DNA from: a bacterium
Lineage (GTDB): Bacteria > Patescibacteriota > Minisyncoccia > Phycocordibacterales > Phycocordibacteraceae
Assembly: GCA_021784815.1 (NCBI GenBank)
Contig: JAJYHK010000013.1
Span: 1-35,479, forward strand
DNA length: 35,479 nucleotides
Reading direction: 5' to 3'
Shown here: positions 11,439-20,265 of the stretch, in pieces
Layout: each line of letters opens with the position of its first letter
Position numbering within the stretch: position 1 is the stretch's first letter
Translations under genes and position numbers: made by a program
Notes under the pieces: model-generated
Databases searched by the model: none
What the model was told of the DNA's origin: nothing
What the model saw: the letters and a program-made list of their open reading frames with translations, nothing else

Positions 11439-12992
11439 CTAACGCACGCCAGTACGCGAAAGGAAGGCGTCGAGTTTCTCACGCAGCGCGCGCTCGGTTT
11501 CTTCGCGGATCTCCTTCGATTCCTTAATCGCAAGAAGTATGCCGCCGGCTTCGCGATCGAGAAATTCGCGCAGCCGCGCCTCCACTTCCGGAATCTGCTC
11601 GGGTCCAAACGCATCAAGATAACCATTGATCGCGGCAAAGATGACAGCCGATTCCATTTCAAACGGGAGCGGTTCTGACCTGCCCTGTGCGAGTACCGCG
11701 GTCATCCGCCGGCCTGCGTCGATGCGCCGCTTAGTTTCCGGATCGAGATCCGAGGAGAACTGCATGAATGCTTCAAGCTCGCGCAGCTGGGCAAGTTCGA
11801 GTTTGATTTTGCCCGACACTTTCTTCATGGCCTTCGTTTGCGCAGACGAACCGACGCGCGAAACCGAAATGCCGACGTTGATCGCCGGACGCTGTCCTTT
11901 ATTGAAGAGGTCAGCCTCGAGGTAGATTTGTCCATCCGTGATCGAGATGACGTTCGTCGGAATGTATGCGGAAACGTCGCCTTCCTGCGTTTCAATGATC
12001 GGGAGCGCTGTGAGCGATCCGCCGCCCTTTTCCGGCGATAGCTTCGCCGCGCGTTCAAGGAGGCGCGAGTGCAGGTAGAAGATGTCGCCGGGGTACGCCT
12101 CGCGACCCGGCGGGCGGCGCAGGAGGAGCGACATCTGGCGATATGCGGTCGCATGCTTTGAGAGGTCGTCATACACGACGAGCGCGTCCTTACCCTGATC
12201 CATGAAGTACTCTCCGACTGCAGCGCCCGCAAACGGCGCAATGAACTGGAGCGGGGCGCTCACCGATGCGGGGGCCGTAACCACGACCGTATATTCCATC
12301 GCGCCCTTCTCGGCGAGCTCTGCAACGAGCTTGGCGGTTTTTGACTCTTTTTGTCCGACTGCTACGTAGATGCAGATAGGTCGCTTCTCCTTCGCCTCGC
12401 TCTTCTGATTTAGGATCGCGTCAATCGCAACGCTCGTTTTGCCGGTTCCGCGATCGCCGATGATGAGCTCGCGCTGGCCGCGCCCGATCGGAATCATAGA
12501 ATCGATCGCCTTGAGGCCGGTATGGAGCGGTGTGTTGACCGAAGCGCGATCAATGACCCCATACGCGGGACGCTCGATCGGGTGCAGGTGGGTCGCGCCG
12601 GTCGGCCCTTTACCATCGACGGGTTCGCCGAGCGGATTCACGACGCGACCCAGAAGCGATTCGCCGACCGGAATCGAAAGTTGGCGCTTTGTACGCCGCA
12701 CGAGCATGCCCTCGCGAACCTTTTCAGAGCCGCCGAGCACGACTACGCGCACGGCGTCTTCCTCAAGGTTGAGCACCAGCCCGTATACGGGAGCCGGGTC
12801 CCTAAGGGCATCCTCAAGCGAGCGAGCGAAGGTCTCATCGAAAAGCACCATCTCGCCCAGTACCGCGTTCGTGAGTCCGTCAATTTCAGCCACGCCGTCG
12901 CCGGTCGCGCGCACCGTGCCGACTTCCTCGATACCCACTGCTGGCTCCCATGCAGCAATCTCCTGCTCGATCCTGTCGATAATGCTCTCCAT
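11439..12992 (-). CDS. atpA: ATP synthase F1 alpha subunit
   Basis: [44 protein letters not shown]. Confidence 0.98.
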   Translation of the reverse strand: MESIIDRIEQEIAAWEPAVGIEEVGTVRATGDGVAEIDGLTNAVLGEMVLFDETFARSLEDALRDPAPVYGLVLNLEEDAVRVVVLGGSEKVREGMLVRRTKRQLSIPVGESLLGRVVNPLGEPVDGKGPTGATHLHPIERPAYGVIDRASVNTPLHTGLKAIDSMIPIGRGQRELIIGDRGTGKTSVAIDAILNQKSEAKEKRPICIYVAVGQKESKTAKLVAELAEKGAMEYTVVVTAPASVSAPLQFIAPFAGAAVGEYFMDQGKDALVVYDDLSKHATAYRQMSLLLRRPPGREAYPGDIFYLHSRLLERAAKLSPEKGGGSLTALPIIETQEGDVSAYIPTNVISITDGQIYLEADLFNKGQRPAINVGISVSRVGSSAQTKAMKKVSGKIKLELAQLRELEAFMQFSSDLDPETKRRIDAGRRMTAVLAQGRSEPLPFEMESAVIFAAINGYLDAFGPEQIPEVEARLREFLDREAGGILLAIKESKEIREETERALREKLDAFLSRTGVR

Positions 12993-13066
12993 GTTTTACG
13001 CTGTACTTAGGAGTACGTCCGCCGTTCGCTCGTAGTAAATAAATTAAGAAATTTATTCATACCTAC

Positions 13067-13444
13067 TTACGAAGTGGTGACCTTTTGATAAATCGCGACC
13101 AAAGCGCCCTTTCCCGAATGATCCACGAGCTTCCCGTGAACGCGTGCGCGCCAACCGCTAAGCAATTCGTGATTGACCTTGGCATGGGTAACGCATATCC
13201 CTGCTTGTGCGGCATGCGCCAGCGCATCTTTCGCCTCGTACTGATGCGCTACCTCGACGAGCGGCGCGAGGGCCGCACGACGTGCGCGGATACGCTCAAG
13301 CTCGCGACGAAACTTCGGCAGCAGCTTGAGCCGGCCGCTGCTTTTCAAGTGTTCGATGAGCTGCTCAAGCGCCCGTACCCCAGCGGCCGTATCGCCGTGT
13401 TCGGCGATCGCTTCCAATATGTCCGCGTAACGGCCGCTACTCAT
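13067..13444 (-). CDS. atpH: ATP synthase delta subunit, short form
   Basis: Position between atpF and atpA; C-terminal HAKVNHELLSGWRARVHGKLVDHSGKGAL resembles the OSCP/delta C-terminus; 125 aa. Confidence 0.75.
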   Translation of the reverse strand: MSSGRYADILEAIAEHGDTAAGVRALEQLIEHLKSSGRLKLLPKFRRELERIRARRAALAPLVEVAHQYEAKDALAHAAQAGICVTHAKVNHELLSGWRARVHGKLVDHSGKGALVAIYQKVTTS

Positions 13445-13886
13445 GGCGTTCTTTCATGAGCTTGCTCGCCGCAAGCAAAGCAAGGCGAGCAACGTCTTTC
13501 TCGCTCTCGCGGCGTACGCGCTCAGCGAGCTCCGCAGCCCGCAAATCGGCATCGGTGACGATCTGCGCAGAGCGTTCCTCCGCCTCGGCCAGCATCCTAG
13601 AGCGGTCCAGCGATGCTGCCGTACGCGCGGTCTTTACGATCTCCTCCGCCTCGGTCTCAGCCTCAACCACGCGTTTGGCAGCTGCTTCGTCCGCTCCGGC
13701 AAGCTTCTCCGCGGCGCGTTTAGCGTCTTCGACGCCTTGGGTGACAATGCTGCGGCGCTTTTCAAGCACTTGCATGACAGGTTTGTACAGGAAGTACCAC
13801 AGCGCCACGAGGACGACGCCGAAGTTCACCGTCTGCGCGAGCAGGAGGCGCCAATCTACGCCGAATGCCGAAAAGAGAGCGTTCAT
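13437..13886 (-). CDS. atpF: ATP synthase Fo b subunit
   Basis: N-terminal TM (LLLAQTVNFGVVLVALWYFLYKPV) followed by a long charged helix; operon position. Confidence 0.93.
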   Translation of the reverse strand: MNALFSAFGVDWRLLLAQTVNFGVVLVALWYFLYKPVMQVLEKRRSIVTQGVEDAKRAAEKLAGADEAAAKRVVEAETEAEEIVKTARTAASLDRSRMLAEAEERSAQIVTDADLRAAELAERVRRESEKDVARLALLAASKLMKERHE

Positions 13887-13930
13887 GAAGATACTTGCAA
13901 GAGGTTGCTCGAGAGCAACCTCAAGCCCTG

Positions 13931-14158
13931 TTAAACGAACTTGATAATGAAAGAAACCACGAGCGCCAGAATGCCGAGCGCTTCGGTGAAGACGATCGCA
14001 AGAATCATGTTCGACACGATCTTGCCAGAAGCCTCGGGATTGCGCCCGATCGCCTGCATGGCGCCGCTGCCAATGAGGCCGATGCCAATCCCGGGGCCGA
14101 TGACGCCCAGGCCCGCGGCGATCGCCATGCCGATGAGCTGTGCTGATTGAGTATCCAT
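13931..14158 (-). CDS. atpE: ATP synthase Fo c subunit
   Basis: Two TM helices with GIGLIGSGAMQAIGRNPEA loop and MILAIVFTEALGILALVVSFII. Confidence 0.96.
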   Translation of the reverse strand: MDTQSAQLIGMAIAAGLGVIGPGIGIGLIGSGAMQAIGRNPEASGKIVSNMILAIVFTEALGILALVVSFIIKFV

Positions 14159-14213
14159 TTCAGAAGTTATGAACTAGTAACAGGGCCCGATCACGGAGCC
14201 GGACGAGACGCCG

Positions 14214-14960
14214 CTAATGCGCCTCGGCCGGATCCATGATCGCAAGCTTGATAAAGAAGAGCGTGAGCATGGCAAACACAAGCGCCTGAATGAACCCCAC
14301 GAACATTTCAAAGCCCATAAGGGGCGCCGGCAAGAAATATGGTAAGAAGTAGCCGGCCACGAGCACCATCACCTCGCCTGCGAAGATGTTGCCGAATAAG
14401 CGAAACGAGAACGATATAAGTCGTCCCAGATTGCTGATGAATTCTATGAGCCCTACGAAGAATCCGGTCAGCGATTTTACATTAACATACTTGCTCGCGT
14501 GCTTGGAAAAGCCGAGCATCGCGATGCCGGTTATCTCGATCGTGAAGAACGAAATAAAAGCAAGCGCGAGAGTAAAGTTGAGGTCGGTCGTCGGTGTGCG
14601 CAGAAGCGGGGTGACGGATCCAAGGTGCAAAAACCCTATCGAATCAACTCCCGGGAAAAACTCGAGTTCGTTGACAAGCGCAATAAAGAGAAAAATGGTC
14701 GCGACTAGCGGGAAAAATCGCCGCGCAAGCTCTTCGCTCTCAAGGGTGTCGGCCATGTAGTCGAGCACGAACTCAATCACATACTCTATGCCGGCCTGTA
14801 GCTTCCCTGGCACAAGCTTGAGCGATCGGCTGAAAAAGAATGCCAAGCCAATGAGGAGCGTCATGACCCCCCAGGTCATGACGAGCGAGTTGGTTATAGG
14901 AAAACCCCAAAGAGTCCCCAGGGTTTGCGCTTTGAGTACGACGCTAATGCCCGATCCCAT
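14214..14960 (-). CDS. atpB: ATP synthase Fo a subunit
   Basis: Multi-TM protein with SFSFRLFGNIFAGEVM and FVGFIQALVFAMLTLFFIKLA. Confidence 0.96.
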   Translation of the reverse strand: MGSGISVVLKAQTLGTLWGFPITNSLVMTWGVMTLLIGLAFFFSRSLKLVPGKLQAGIEYVIEFVLDYMADTLESEELARRFFPLVATIFLFIALVNELEFFPGVDSIGFLHLGSVTPLLRTPTTDLNFTLALAFISFFTIEITGIAMLGFSKHASKYVNVKSLTGFFVGLIEFISNLGRLISFSFRLFGNIFAGEVMVLVAGYFLPYFLPAPLMGFEMFVGFIQALVFAMLTLFFIKLAIMDPAEAH

Positions 14961-15120
14961 ATCCGCATCTTAACAAACGCGGGCATAAAACAGAACTGGC
15001 GACGCGAACGCGTTATCCGACTCGGGCGTTCGGTCGACCAGCAAAGGACCGCGTTTTACGCTATACTGCACAGGTCGTTCGTATAGACGATTATCCTTTA
15101 ATTCTGTCAACAGATACGTT

Positions 15121-15372
15121 ATGGCACAAGCCAATTCAGCGCTCGCTAAGCCAAAGGAACTCTCGCCGGAACTCGAAGCCGTCGTCGGTAAAGGACCCAT
15201 GCCCGGCACCGAGGTGGTCAAGAAAATCTGGGAGTATATCAAGGCGCACAATCTCCAAAACCCCGAAAATAAGCGCAACATCCTTTGCGATGAGAAGCTG
15301 AAAGCGGTGTTCGACAAGGACGAAATCACTATGTTCGAGATGGCGAAACTGCTCCAGAAGCACTACCACTAA
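15121..15372 (+). CDS. SWIB/MDM2 domain protein
   Basis: GTEVVKKIWEYIKAHNLQNPENKRNILCDEKLKAVFDKDEITMFEMAKLLQKHYH. Confidence 0.9.
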   Translation: MAQANSALAKPKELSPELEAVVGKGPMPGTEVVKKIWEYIKAHNLQNPENKRNILCDEKLKAVFDKDEITMFEMAKLLQKHYH

Positions 15373-15390
15373 ATCCGCCGCTAGAAACGT

Positions 15391-15428
15391 ACAAAAGAAT
15401 CGTCACAATACTGCGGCGATTCTTTTGT
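15391..15428 (+). terminator. Hairpin downstream of SWIB gene
   Basis: acaaaagaatcg (15391-15402) / cgattcttttgt (15417-15428). Confidence 0.75.
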
Positions 15429-15480
15429 GCTGCGGTACCAGTTGAGCAAATCTTTGTTGCAGCCGACACGCCGGACATGA

Positions 15481-15509
15481 GTGACATATTCACTGTATCG
15501 GCGTATATT
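15481..15509 (+). promoter_or_regulatory. Candidate sigma-70-type promoter GTGACA-N17-TATATT
   Basis: -35 15481-15486, -10 15504-15509; upstream of ORF 15542 which has a GGAGGAGG Shine-Dalgarno. Confidence 0.5.
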
Positions 15510-15541
15510 TACTCGCAGGTGCACAACCACGGAGGAGGGCT

Positions 15542-15880
15542 ATGTGTGCTACCAGTCGTCTCACATCGACGAGAGCAATGCCGCTCAAAATGAGGACGGC
15601 ATGCGCGTTCAGAATGCTTGAGCAGCTCGCTGTGGCGAACTCGCACTTAGTGGGCGAAATCGGGCTGGCGGAGCTGAGAAAGATAGCCGTAGCACATTCG
15701 GTAGGCCTGTTCAGTCAGTCGGCTCTTCGTTGCCACCTTGAGACTAGTCGTCTTGATCTCGAGATGGCGCTTAGGAAAACCGCGAACGATGTGTTGCGTG
15801 CATCGTGGCGGGACACGCTTCGGGTCGCGCGGAACTTGTGGGGATCCGATGCGGTCGACCTTGCGCGGCGGCTACAATAG
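15542..15880 (+). CDS. Hypothetical protein (112 aa)
   Basis: Strong SD (ggaggagggct-atg), upstream promoter-like hexamers, downstream hairpin. No family recognised. Confidence 0.55.
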   Translation: MCATSRLTSTRAMPLKMRTACAFRMLEQLAVANSHLVGEIGLAELRKIAVAHSVGLFSQSALRCHLETSRLDLEMALRKTANDVLRASWRDTLRVARNLWGSDAVDLARRLQ

Positions 15881-15928
15881 CGAATCGTCTAGGCGGGGTC
15901 GACACAGACCCCGCCTCTGCGATTCGCT
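15879..15928 (+). terminator. Two-tier hairpin overlapping the stop codon region
   Basis: Outer stem agcgaatcg/cgattcgct, inner stem ggcggggtc/gaccccgcc, loop gacaca. Confidence 0.6.
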
Positions 15929-16089
15929 CGAAAAAGTTTCAAGGAAAAGAAAGTTTTTCTGTTCGGCTTCGCGCGAGTACGCGTAGGCAGCGAGACCATT
16001 CTGCTCGCAGGCAAAAATGAAGGGGTTCAAGGGGAGGAAATTTTTGCCCGCTCGCTTAAATTTGAAAATGCGGCGACTCAAAAGAAAAG

Positions 16090-16129
16090 CGGCTGAATCG
16101 ATCGTCGTGAGACAAGAGATTCAGCCGCC
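16090..16129 (-). terminator. Hairpin with U-tract on the minus-strand side
   Basis: gcggctgaatc (16090-16100) / gattcagccgc (16119-16129); minus-strand continuation is ttttctttt. Confidence 0.5.
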
Positions 16130-16259
16130 ACTGGTGCCGACCAACGAAATCAAGGTCGAGTGACCAGCGTCCACCTGCGCCCCAGCTGAGGCCATTGGAG
16201 CACGTTCTTGATGTCGTTTATCGTTACACGCTCGATATCGTCTCCTATTTCCGCGATTT

Positions 16260-16288
16260 TTGACTGACAAACGTATAAGTTGTACTCT
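16260..16288 (+). promoter_or_regulatory. Candidate promoter TTGACT-N17-TACTCT
   Basis: -35 16260-16265, -10 16283-16288, followed by an AGAGGAG SD and ATG 16320. Confidence 0.5.
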
Positions 16289-16319
16289 TTAGCAAGAGTT
16301 TCCAAGAGAGGAGCTGGCC

Positions 16320-16958
16320 ATGTCTACCAGGATGATCTTTGGTACGCCCTACCCTGACTTCGTCAAGGAGGTTGAGGAAGCATTCTTCGCCGCCATGTCT
16401 AAGGGCTATGCAGGCGACAGCAGCGCAAAGCCGCAGGTGACGCATGCGGGCTGGAAGCGAGCTATCGTGCTACACGGACAGTTCAGTGTCATCGATGAGT
16501 GGAACGACGAGGGCGGACGTACCTTCATCAACTACATCAACTACCACTATGACGACCTGGCGCACGCACACAATCGGCGAGAGGAACCGCCCCTCGTCTG
16601 GGTGATGCGCTACGTCGGCCACTATGAGAAGTGGGCGATCCCGTTGCTCAAGGCGGCGCTTGCCGATCGCTACGAGGCCCGCGAGTTCTGTGGCGGCCGC
16701 GGCCCGAAGGAGTATGCCCCTAAGTACGAGAAGTGCGTACAAGAGATCGTCAAGGAGATCAACGCCTCGGGCGGTAGAAAAGATAGCTCGCCCTTCTGGG
16801 ACGGTTGTGTCTACGGCGACTTCGACTTCTATGAAAACGACTATACCGGCGACTTCACCGACTTTCGCGGCGTGGAGCGCGTCCTCACAAAACACTTTCC
16901 CATTGCACCAGTGAGGTATGGTGGCAGCCACCGATTCTGGGGCGGCATGCTGATATAA
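16320..16958 (+). CDS. Hypothetical protein, DUF5680-like
   Basis: VWVMRYVGHYEK...LLKAALADRY...GGRGPKEYAP...YTGDFTDFRGVERV...RFWGGMLI recalls the DUF5680 motif order; family call from memory. Confidence 0.6.
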   Translation: MSTRMIFGTPYPDFVKEVEEAFFAAMSKGYAGDSSAKPQVTHAGWKRAIVLHGQFSVIDEWNDEGGRTFINYINYHYDDLAHAHNRREEPPLVWVMRYVGHYEKWAIPLLKAALADRYEAREFCGGRGPKEYAPKYEKCVQEIVKEINASGGRKDSSPFWDGCVYGDFDFYENDYTGDFTDFRGVERVLTKHFPIAPVRYGGSHRFWGGMLI

Positions 16959-16980
16959 TCAGCACTCTCTGACCCCCAAC

Positions 16981-17004
16981 GCGCCTGACAGCAACGTCAG
17001 GCGC
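16981..17004 (+). terminator. Rho-independent terminator
   Basis: gcgcctgac-agcaac-gtcaggcgc followed by tctttctttcctt. Confidence 0.8.
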
Positions 17005-17179
17005 TCTTTCTTTCCTTACGTAGCCACGGGTACTGATAGAGCGCGATCACCTTGCGGCCGCCGAACCGATACGGATGAATGCGCGGAGTGCCGAGCTTGG
17101 CGCGTACACGCGCGGTTGGAACCGCCAAAGGGCGGCTTGAAACAAGAAGATTACGACCGTGCTTACGAACAAAATCCAT
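16997..17179 (-). CDS. Small basic hypothetical protein (60 aa)
   Basis: MDFVRKHGRNLLVSSRPLAVPTARVRAKLGTPRIHPYRFGGRKVIALYQYPW; listed ORF start at 17218 runs into the tRNA and is not credible. Confidence 0.4.
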   Translation of the reverse strand: MDFVRKHGRNLLVSSRPLAVPTARVRAKLGTPRIHPYRFGGRKVIALYQYPWLRKERKSA

Positions 17180-17184
17180 TACTG

Positions 17185-17257
17185 TGGACCGTACAGGATT
17201 CGAACCTGCGACCCCCACATTGCAAATGTGGTGCTCTACCAGCTGAGCTAACGGCCC
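17185..17257 (-). tRNA. tRNA-Ala(UGC)
   Basis: GGGCCGTTAGCTCAGCTGGTAGAGCACCACATTTGCAATGTGGGGGTCGCAGGTTCGAATCCTGTACGGTCCA folds as a 73-nt cloverleaf; anticodon TGC; CCA not encoded. Confidence 0.96.
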
Positions 17258-17269
17258 ATTATAGCTATT

Positions 17270-17893
17270 CTAGCATTTTTGCCCGATAATCTGAAGCCAG
17301 ACCGTTTTACCCGACGGACTTGGGTTGCGCGAGTCCCACACCACCTGCAATCCCGCCTCGGTCATGAAAGTTTCGAGTTCGGCCATGGTGAAGTAACTAA
17401 AAAACCGCTCGTATTCGTACCCGTAGTCATTTTCTGCAGCAACTTCCTCTTCTGGCTTCCCTTCCCTGGCCTCCTTTACCGCCAAATACACGGATCCGCG
17501 ATTATTCGCACATCTCGCCATCGCTTTGACCACGCCCGACGCATCTTTTCTGGGGATATGGAGCAACGACGCCTGAGCAAATACGCCATCATACGTTTGC
17601 GTAAGCGCGTCCAATTCGGTCATCGACAACTGATGGAAATCACCCTCGGGTGATTCGCGTCGCGCAATCTCAAGGAGCCCGCTTGAGATATCGATTCCGG
17701 TTACCCGGAATCGGCGTTTGAGCATATAGTGCGATTTGATACCACTCTCGCAGCCTACATCAAGGACATGACCTTCTTTGGGAAGCCGGAAAAGAAATTC
17801 TTTAGTCCCTGCAATCCGCCAATCGTCACTTTGGTGATCCTTGTACCAATCTTCGGCAATTCGGTCATAGGTCTTTGCGAGGTCGGTACTCAT
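17270..17893 (-). CDS. Class I SAM-dependent methyltransferase
   Basis: EGHVLDVGCESGIKSHYMLKRRFRVTGIDISSGLLEIAR; ATGA overlap with the upstream ddl gene. Confidence 0.88.
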   Translation of the reverse strand: MSTDLAKTYDRIAEDWYKDHQSDDWRIAGTKEFLFRLPKEGHVLDVGCESGIKSHYMLKRRFRVTGIDISSGLLEIARRESPEGDFHQLSMTELDALTQTYDGVFAQASLLHIPRKDASGVVKAMARCANNRGSVYLAVKEAREGKPEEEVAAENDYGYEYERFFSYFTMAELETFMTEAGLQVVWDSRNPSPSGKTVWLQIIGQKC

Positions 17894-18855
17894 GCGCGCG
17901 CGAGCGTGACGAGGTGGTCAAGAAAATCAGGAAACTTCACTCCTACCGCGGCGAGCGACTTGGGCAACAGCGATTCTTCGGTGAGACCCACTGCCGCAGC
18001 ACTGTTCGTCTCGAGGTAATACAGGCCGTGCGGCGAGAGGATAAAGTCGCTCCGCGAGTAATGGCGCTGCCCGAGCGCCGTATGCATTTCCCGGGCCGCG
18101 TTTTGAATCGCTGCGGTTTCCTCTCGCGAGAAGTGGGCGGGGCAAATTTCGCACGACTTCCCCGAATATTTCGCCTCGTATGAAAAGAAATCCTTTCCGG
18201 GCGGAACGATCTCAACGACGGGCAGCGCGTACAGCGCTTCGCCCCGCATGCCCTCCACGATGCCTGCGGTCGCTTCCCGACCACGGACAAGCTCTTCAAC
18301 CAGTACGCCATCAGCGCCTTCTGCAAAGAGTTGTTCAATGGCCGCAAGCACCGCAGCATACCCACCCACAATCGATACGCCGACCGACGACCCCCACCCG
18401 ACCGGCTTCACGACCACCGGCTGATGGAACGCGCGCACCGCTTCATACGCCGTTTCTACGGCTTTCTCCGCATTCTCCGCATAGCGAAACTCCGGCGTGA
18501 GGATTTTCGCTTGCTGCGCGAGAGCTTTTCCGAACACCTTATGGCTCGCCTGACGCGTCCCGAAGGCATCTGCCCCCGAATACGGAATCCCGTGCGCCTC
18601 GAGCATTTGCTGCACTTCTCCGCTTTCGCCGTATTCGCCATGGAGCGCGATAAGCGCGACGTCGATCTGCCGCAATGCCTTACTCGGGAGCACGGGACGT
18701 CCGCGGTCATGCCACTGGCCAGCCCTATCGATGTAAATGTCTCGCGCTACGTACCGATCTCCCCGCAGTCCTGCGAGCATTGCCGAACCGCTCTTGAGCG
18801 AGACCTCGTGCTCCTGACTCAAACCGCCCCTTAACACGCCGACAACGGTTTCCAT
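17890..18855 (-). CDS. ddl: D-alanine--D-alanine ligase
   Basis: GVLRGGLSQEHEVSLKSG, HGEYGESGEVQQMLEAHGIPYSGADAFG, VVKPVGWGSSVGVSIV; internal ATG at 18855 preceded by TATACT. Confidence 0.93.
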   Translation of the reverse strand: METVVGVLRGGLSQEHEVSLKSGSAMLAGLRGDRYVARDIYIDRAGQWHDRGRPVLPSKALRQIDVALIALHGEYGESGEVQQMLEAHGIPYSGADAFGTRQASHKVFGKALAQQAKILTPEFRYAENAEKAVETAYEAVRAFHQPVVVKPVGWGSSVGVSIVGGYAAVLAAIEQLFAEGADGVLVEELVRGREATAGIVEGMRGEALYALPVVEIVPPGKDFFSYEAKYSGKSCEICPAHFSREETAAIQNAAREMHTALGQRHYSRSDFILSPHGLYYLETNSAAAVGLTEESLLPKSLAAVGVKFPDFLDHLVTLARA

Positions 18856-18978
18856 GCAGGAAGTATAGCAAGCGGCGTGAACAGCCCGAATGCGTTGTGC
18901 AAAACAGCGCGGCGGCTTTTCGTTCGCCAATGCACTTAGCCGCGTGCACGGCCGCTGCGCGCCGATTCGACGCAACGG

Positions 18979-20220
18979 TTATGCCCGCAGCCTTTTGCTG
19001 CGCGCGGCACGGTGACGAGACAGCGAGAAACGGTGCGCCTCGGCGTTTGCGAGCACCGCGTCCGCTTCGGTGATCTTCCCTTGGCGGGCGCCGATGATCT
19101 CGCGCGGGCGATGACGCTCGTCTTTGGTGACCGCAACGACCGGAATCGTGATGGCCGCCGCCGCAAACACCGCTTCCGCAGCTTTTTTCTGCACCCGGCC
19201 GCCGTCCACGACAATTGCCGAGGGCAGCGGCCACTCCGGATGATTCAATCGTCGAGCAAGCACCTCGCGGAGCGAGGCGATGTCGTCGTTTTTCTGCACG
19301 CCGCGGATGGTGAACGTGCGGTACTCGCGTTTCGCAGGCGCACCACCCTCGAGCACCGTCATGACCCCGATCGCATTGGTTCCCACGAGATGCGCCGTGT
19401 CGTAAGCCTCGATGCGTTTGCCCGACTCCCCTCGCACTGAATCCCAACCGTCGTTTTTTATGAGCGAGACGTCTTGGATATGATCAAGCGCATAGAGGGC
19501 TTTACGGGCCTGCGCCGCGTCTTCGAATCGTTCCTCCTTTGCGGCGCGCCGCATGTCGCGTTCAAGCGATCGGCGCAGCTCCTTGCCTTTCCCCGAGAGG
19601 AAAAGTGTGACGTTGCGAATAGTGCGCCGATACCGCGCTTCATCAATCCCGCGCGGATACTGTCCTATCTGCCGATTGAACTCGATCTTTGCGATGTGGT
19701 GCTTACTCGCGTACGTCACCGCGCGCGGCGTATCATAAAAGGGGAAAATGCGGCGGATGAGCCGCAATCCCTCGCGCAATTGCGGGCCTGACGGAAAGGG
19801 TCCGTATATTGCCTTTGCTCGCTGCCCGGCGCGCGTCTTTTTTTCTGCCATGTCGAGGTCTTTTCCACGCACAGTGAGCACGCGCGGAATCGCCTCCTCA
19901 GTCACGAGAACATACAAAAAGGTGGCGTCGTCCTTGCCGTCGACATTGGCAGGCGGCAGATGCTGCTTAATGAGCAACGCCTCACGCACGAGCGCTTCGA
20001 GCACTGTAGGCGTCGGCTCCCACGAGAGCCGGTCTGCCTTTGTGACCATATCTACGATCCGCGGCCCGCGCGTTACGATAAGGTCATCGTCGAAGTAGCT
20101 CCGCACGCGATCGCGCAGGCTCGTTGCTTTCCCCACATAGAGGACCCGTCGGCCTTTCTTGAAAAGGTAGACGCCGGGCACTTCAGGCAGGTTGTACGCC
20201 TTGATATCAGCTAGCCGCAT
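18979..20220 (-). CDS. uvrC: Excinuclease ABC subunit C, lacking C-terminal HhH domain
   Basis: GIY-YIG (GVYLFKKGRRVLYVGKATSLRDRVRSYF), UVR-like region, RNase H-like endonuclease (IEAYDTAHLVGTNAIGVMTVLEGG...IVVDGG...HRFSLSRHRAARSKRLRA*). Confidence 0.92.
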   Translation of the reverse strand: MRLADIKAYNLPEVPGVYLFKKGRRVLYVGKATSLRDRVRSYFDDDLIVTRGPRIVDMVTKADRLSWEPTPTVLEALVREALLIKQHLPPANVDGKDDATFLYVLVTEEAIPRVLTVRGKDLDMAEKKTRAGQRAKAIYGPFPSGPQLREGLRLIRRIFPFYDTPRAVTYASKHHIAKIEFNRQIGQYPRGIDEARYRRTIRNVTLFLSGKGKELRRSLERDMRRAAKEERFEDAAQARKALYALDHIQDVSLIKNDGWDSVRGESGKRIEAYDTAHLVGTNAIGVMTVLEGGAPAKREYRTFTIRGVQKNDDIASLREVLARRLNHPEWPLPSAIVVDGGRVQKKAAEAVFAAAAITIPVVAVTKDERHRPREIIGARQGKITEADAVLANAEAHRFSLSRHRAARSKRLRA

Positions 20221-20265
20221 TGTCGCAAGAGAAACAGAGGCGCCTCCCGGCAGGCGTCGAGGACG

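Noticed and set aside
17180-17218. N-terminal extension MGVAGSNPVRSTV of ORF 16997..17218
   Set aside because: This is the translation of the tRNA-Ala 3' half, a common annotation artefact.
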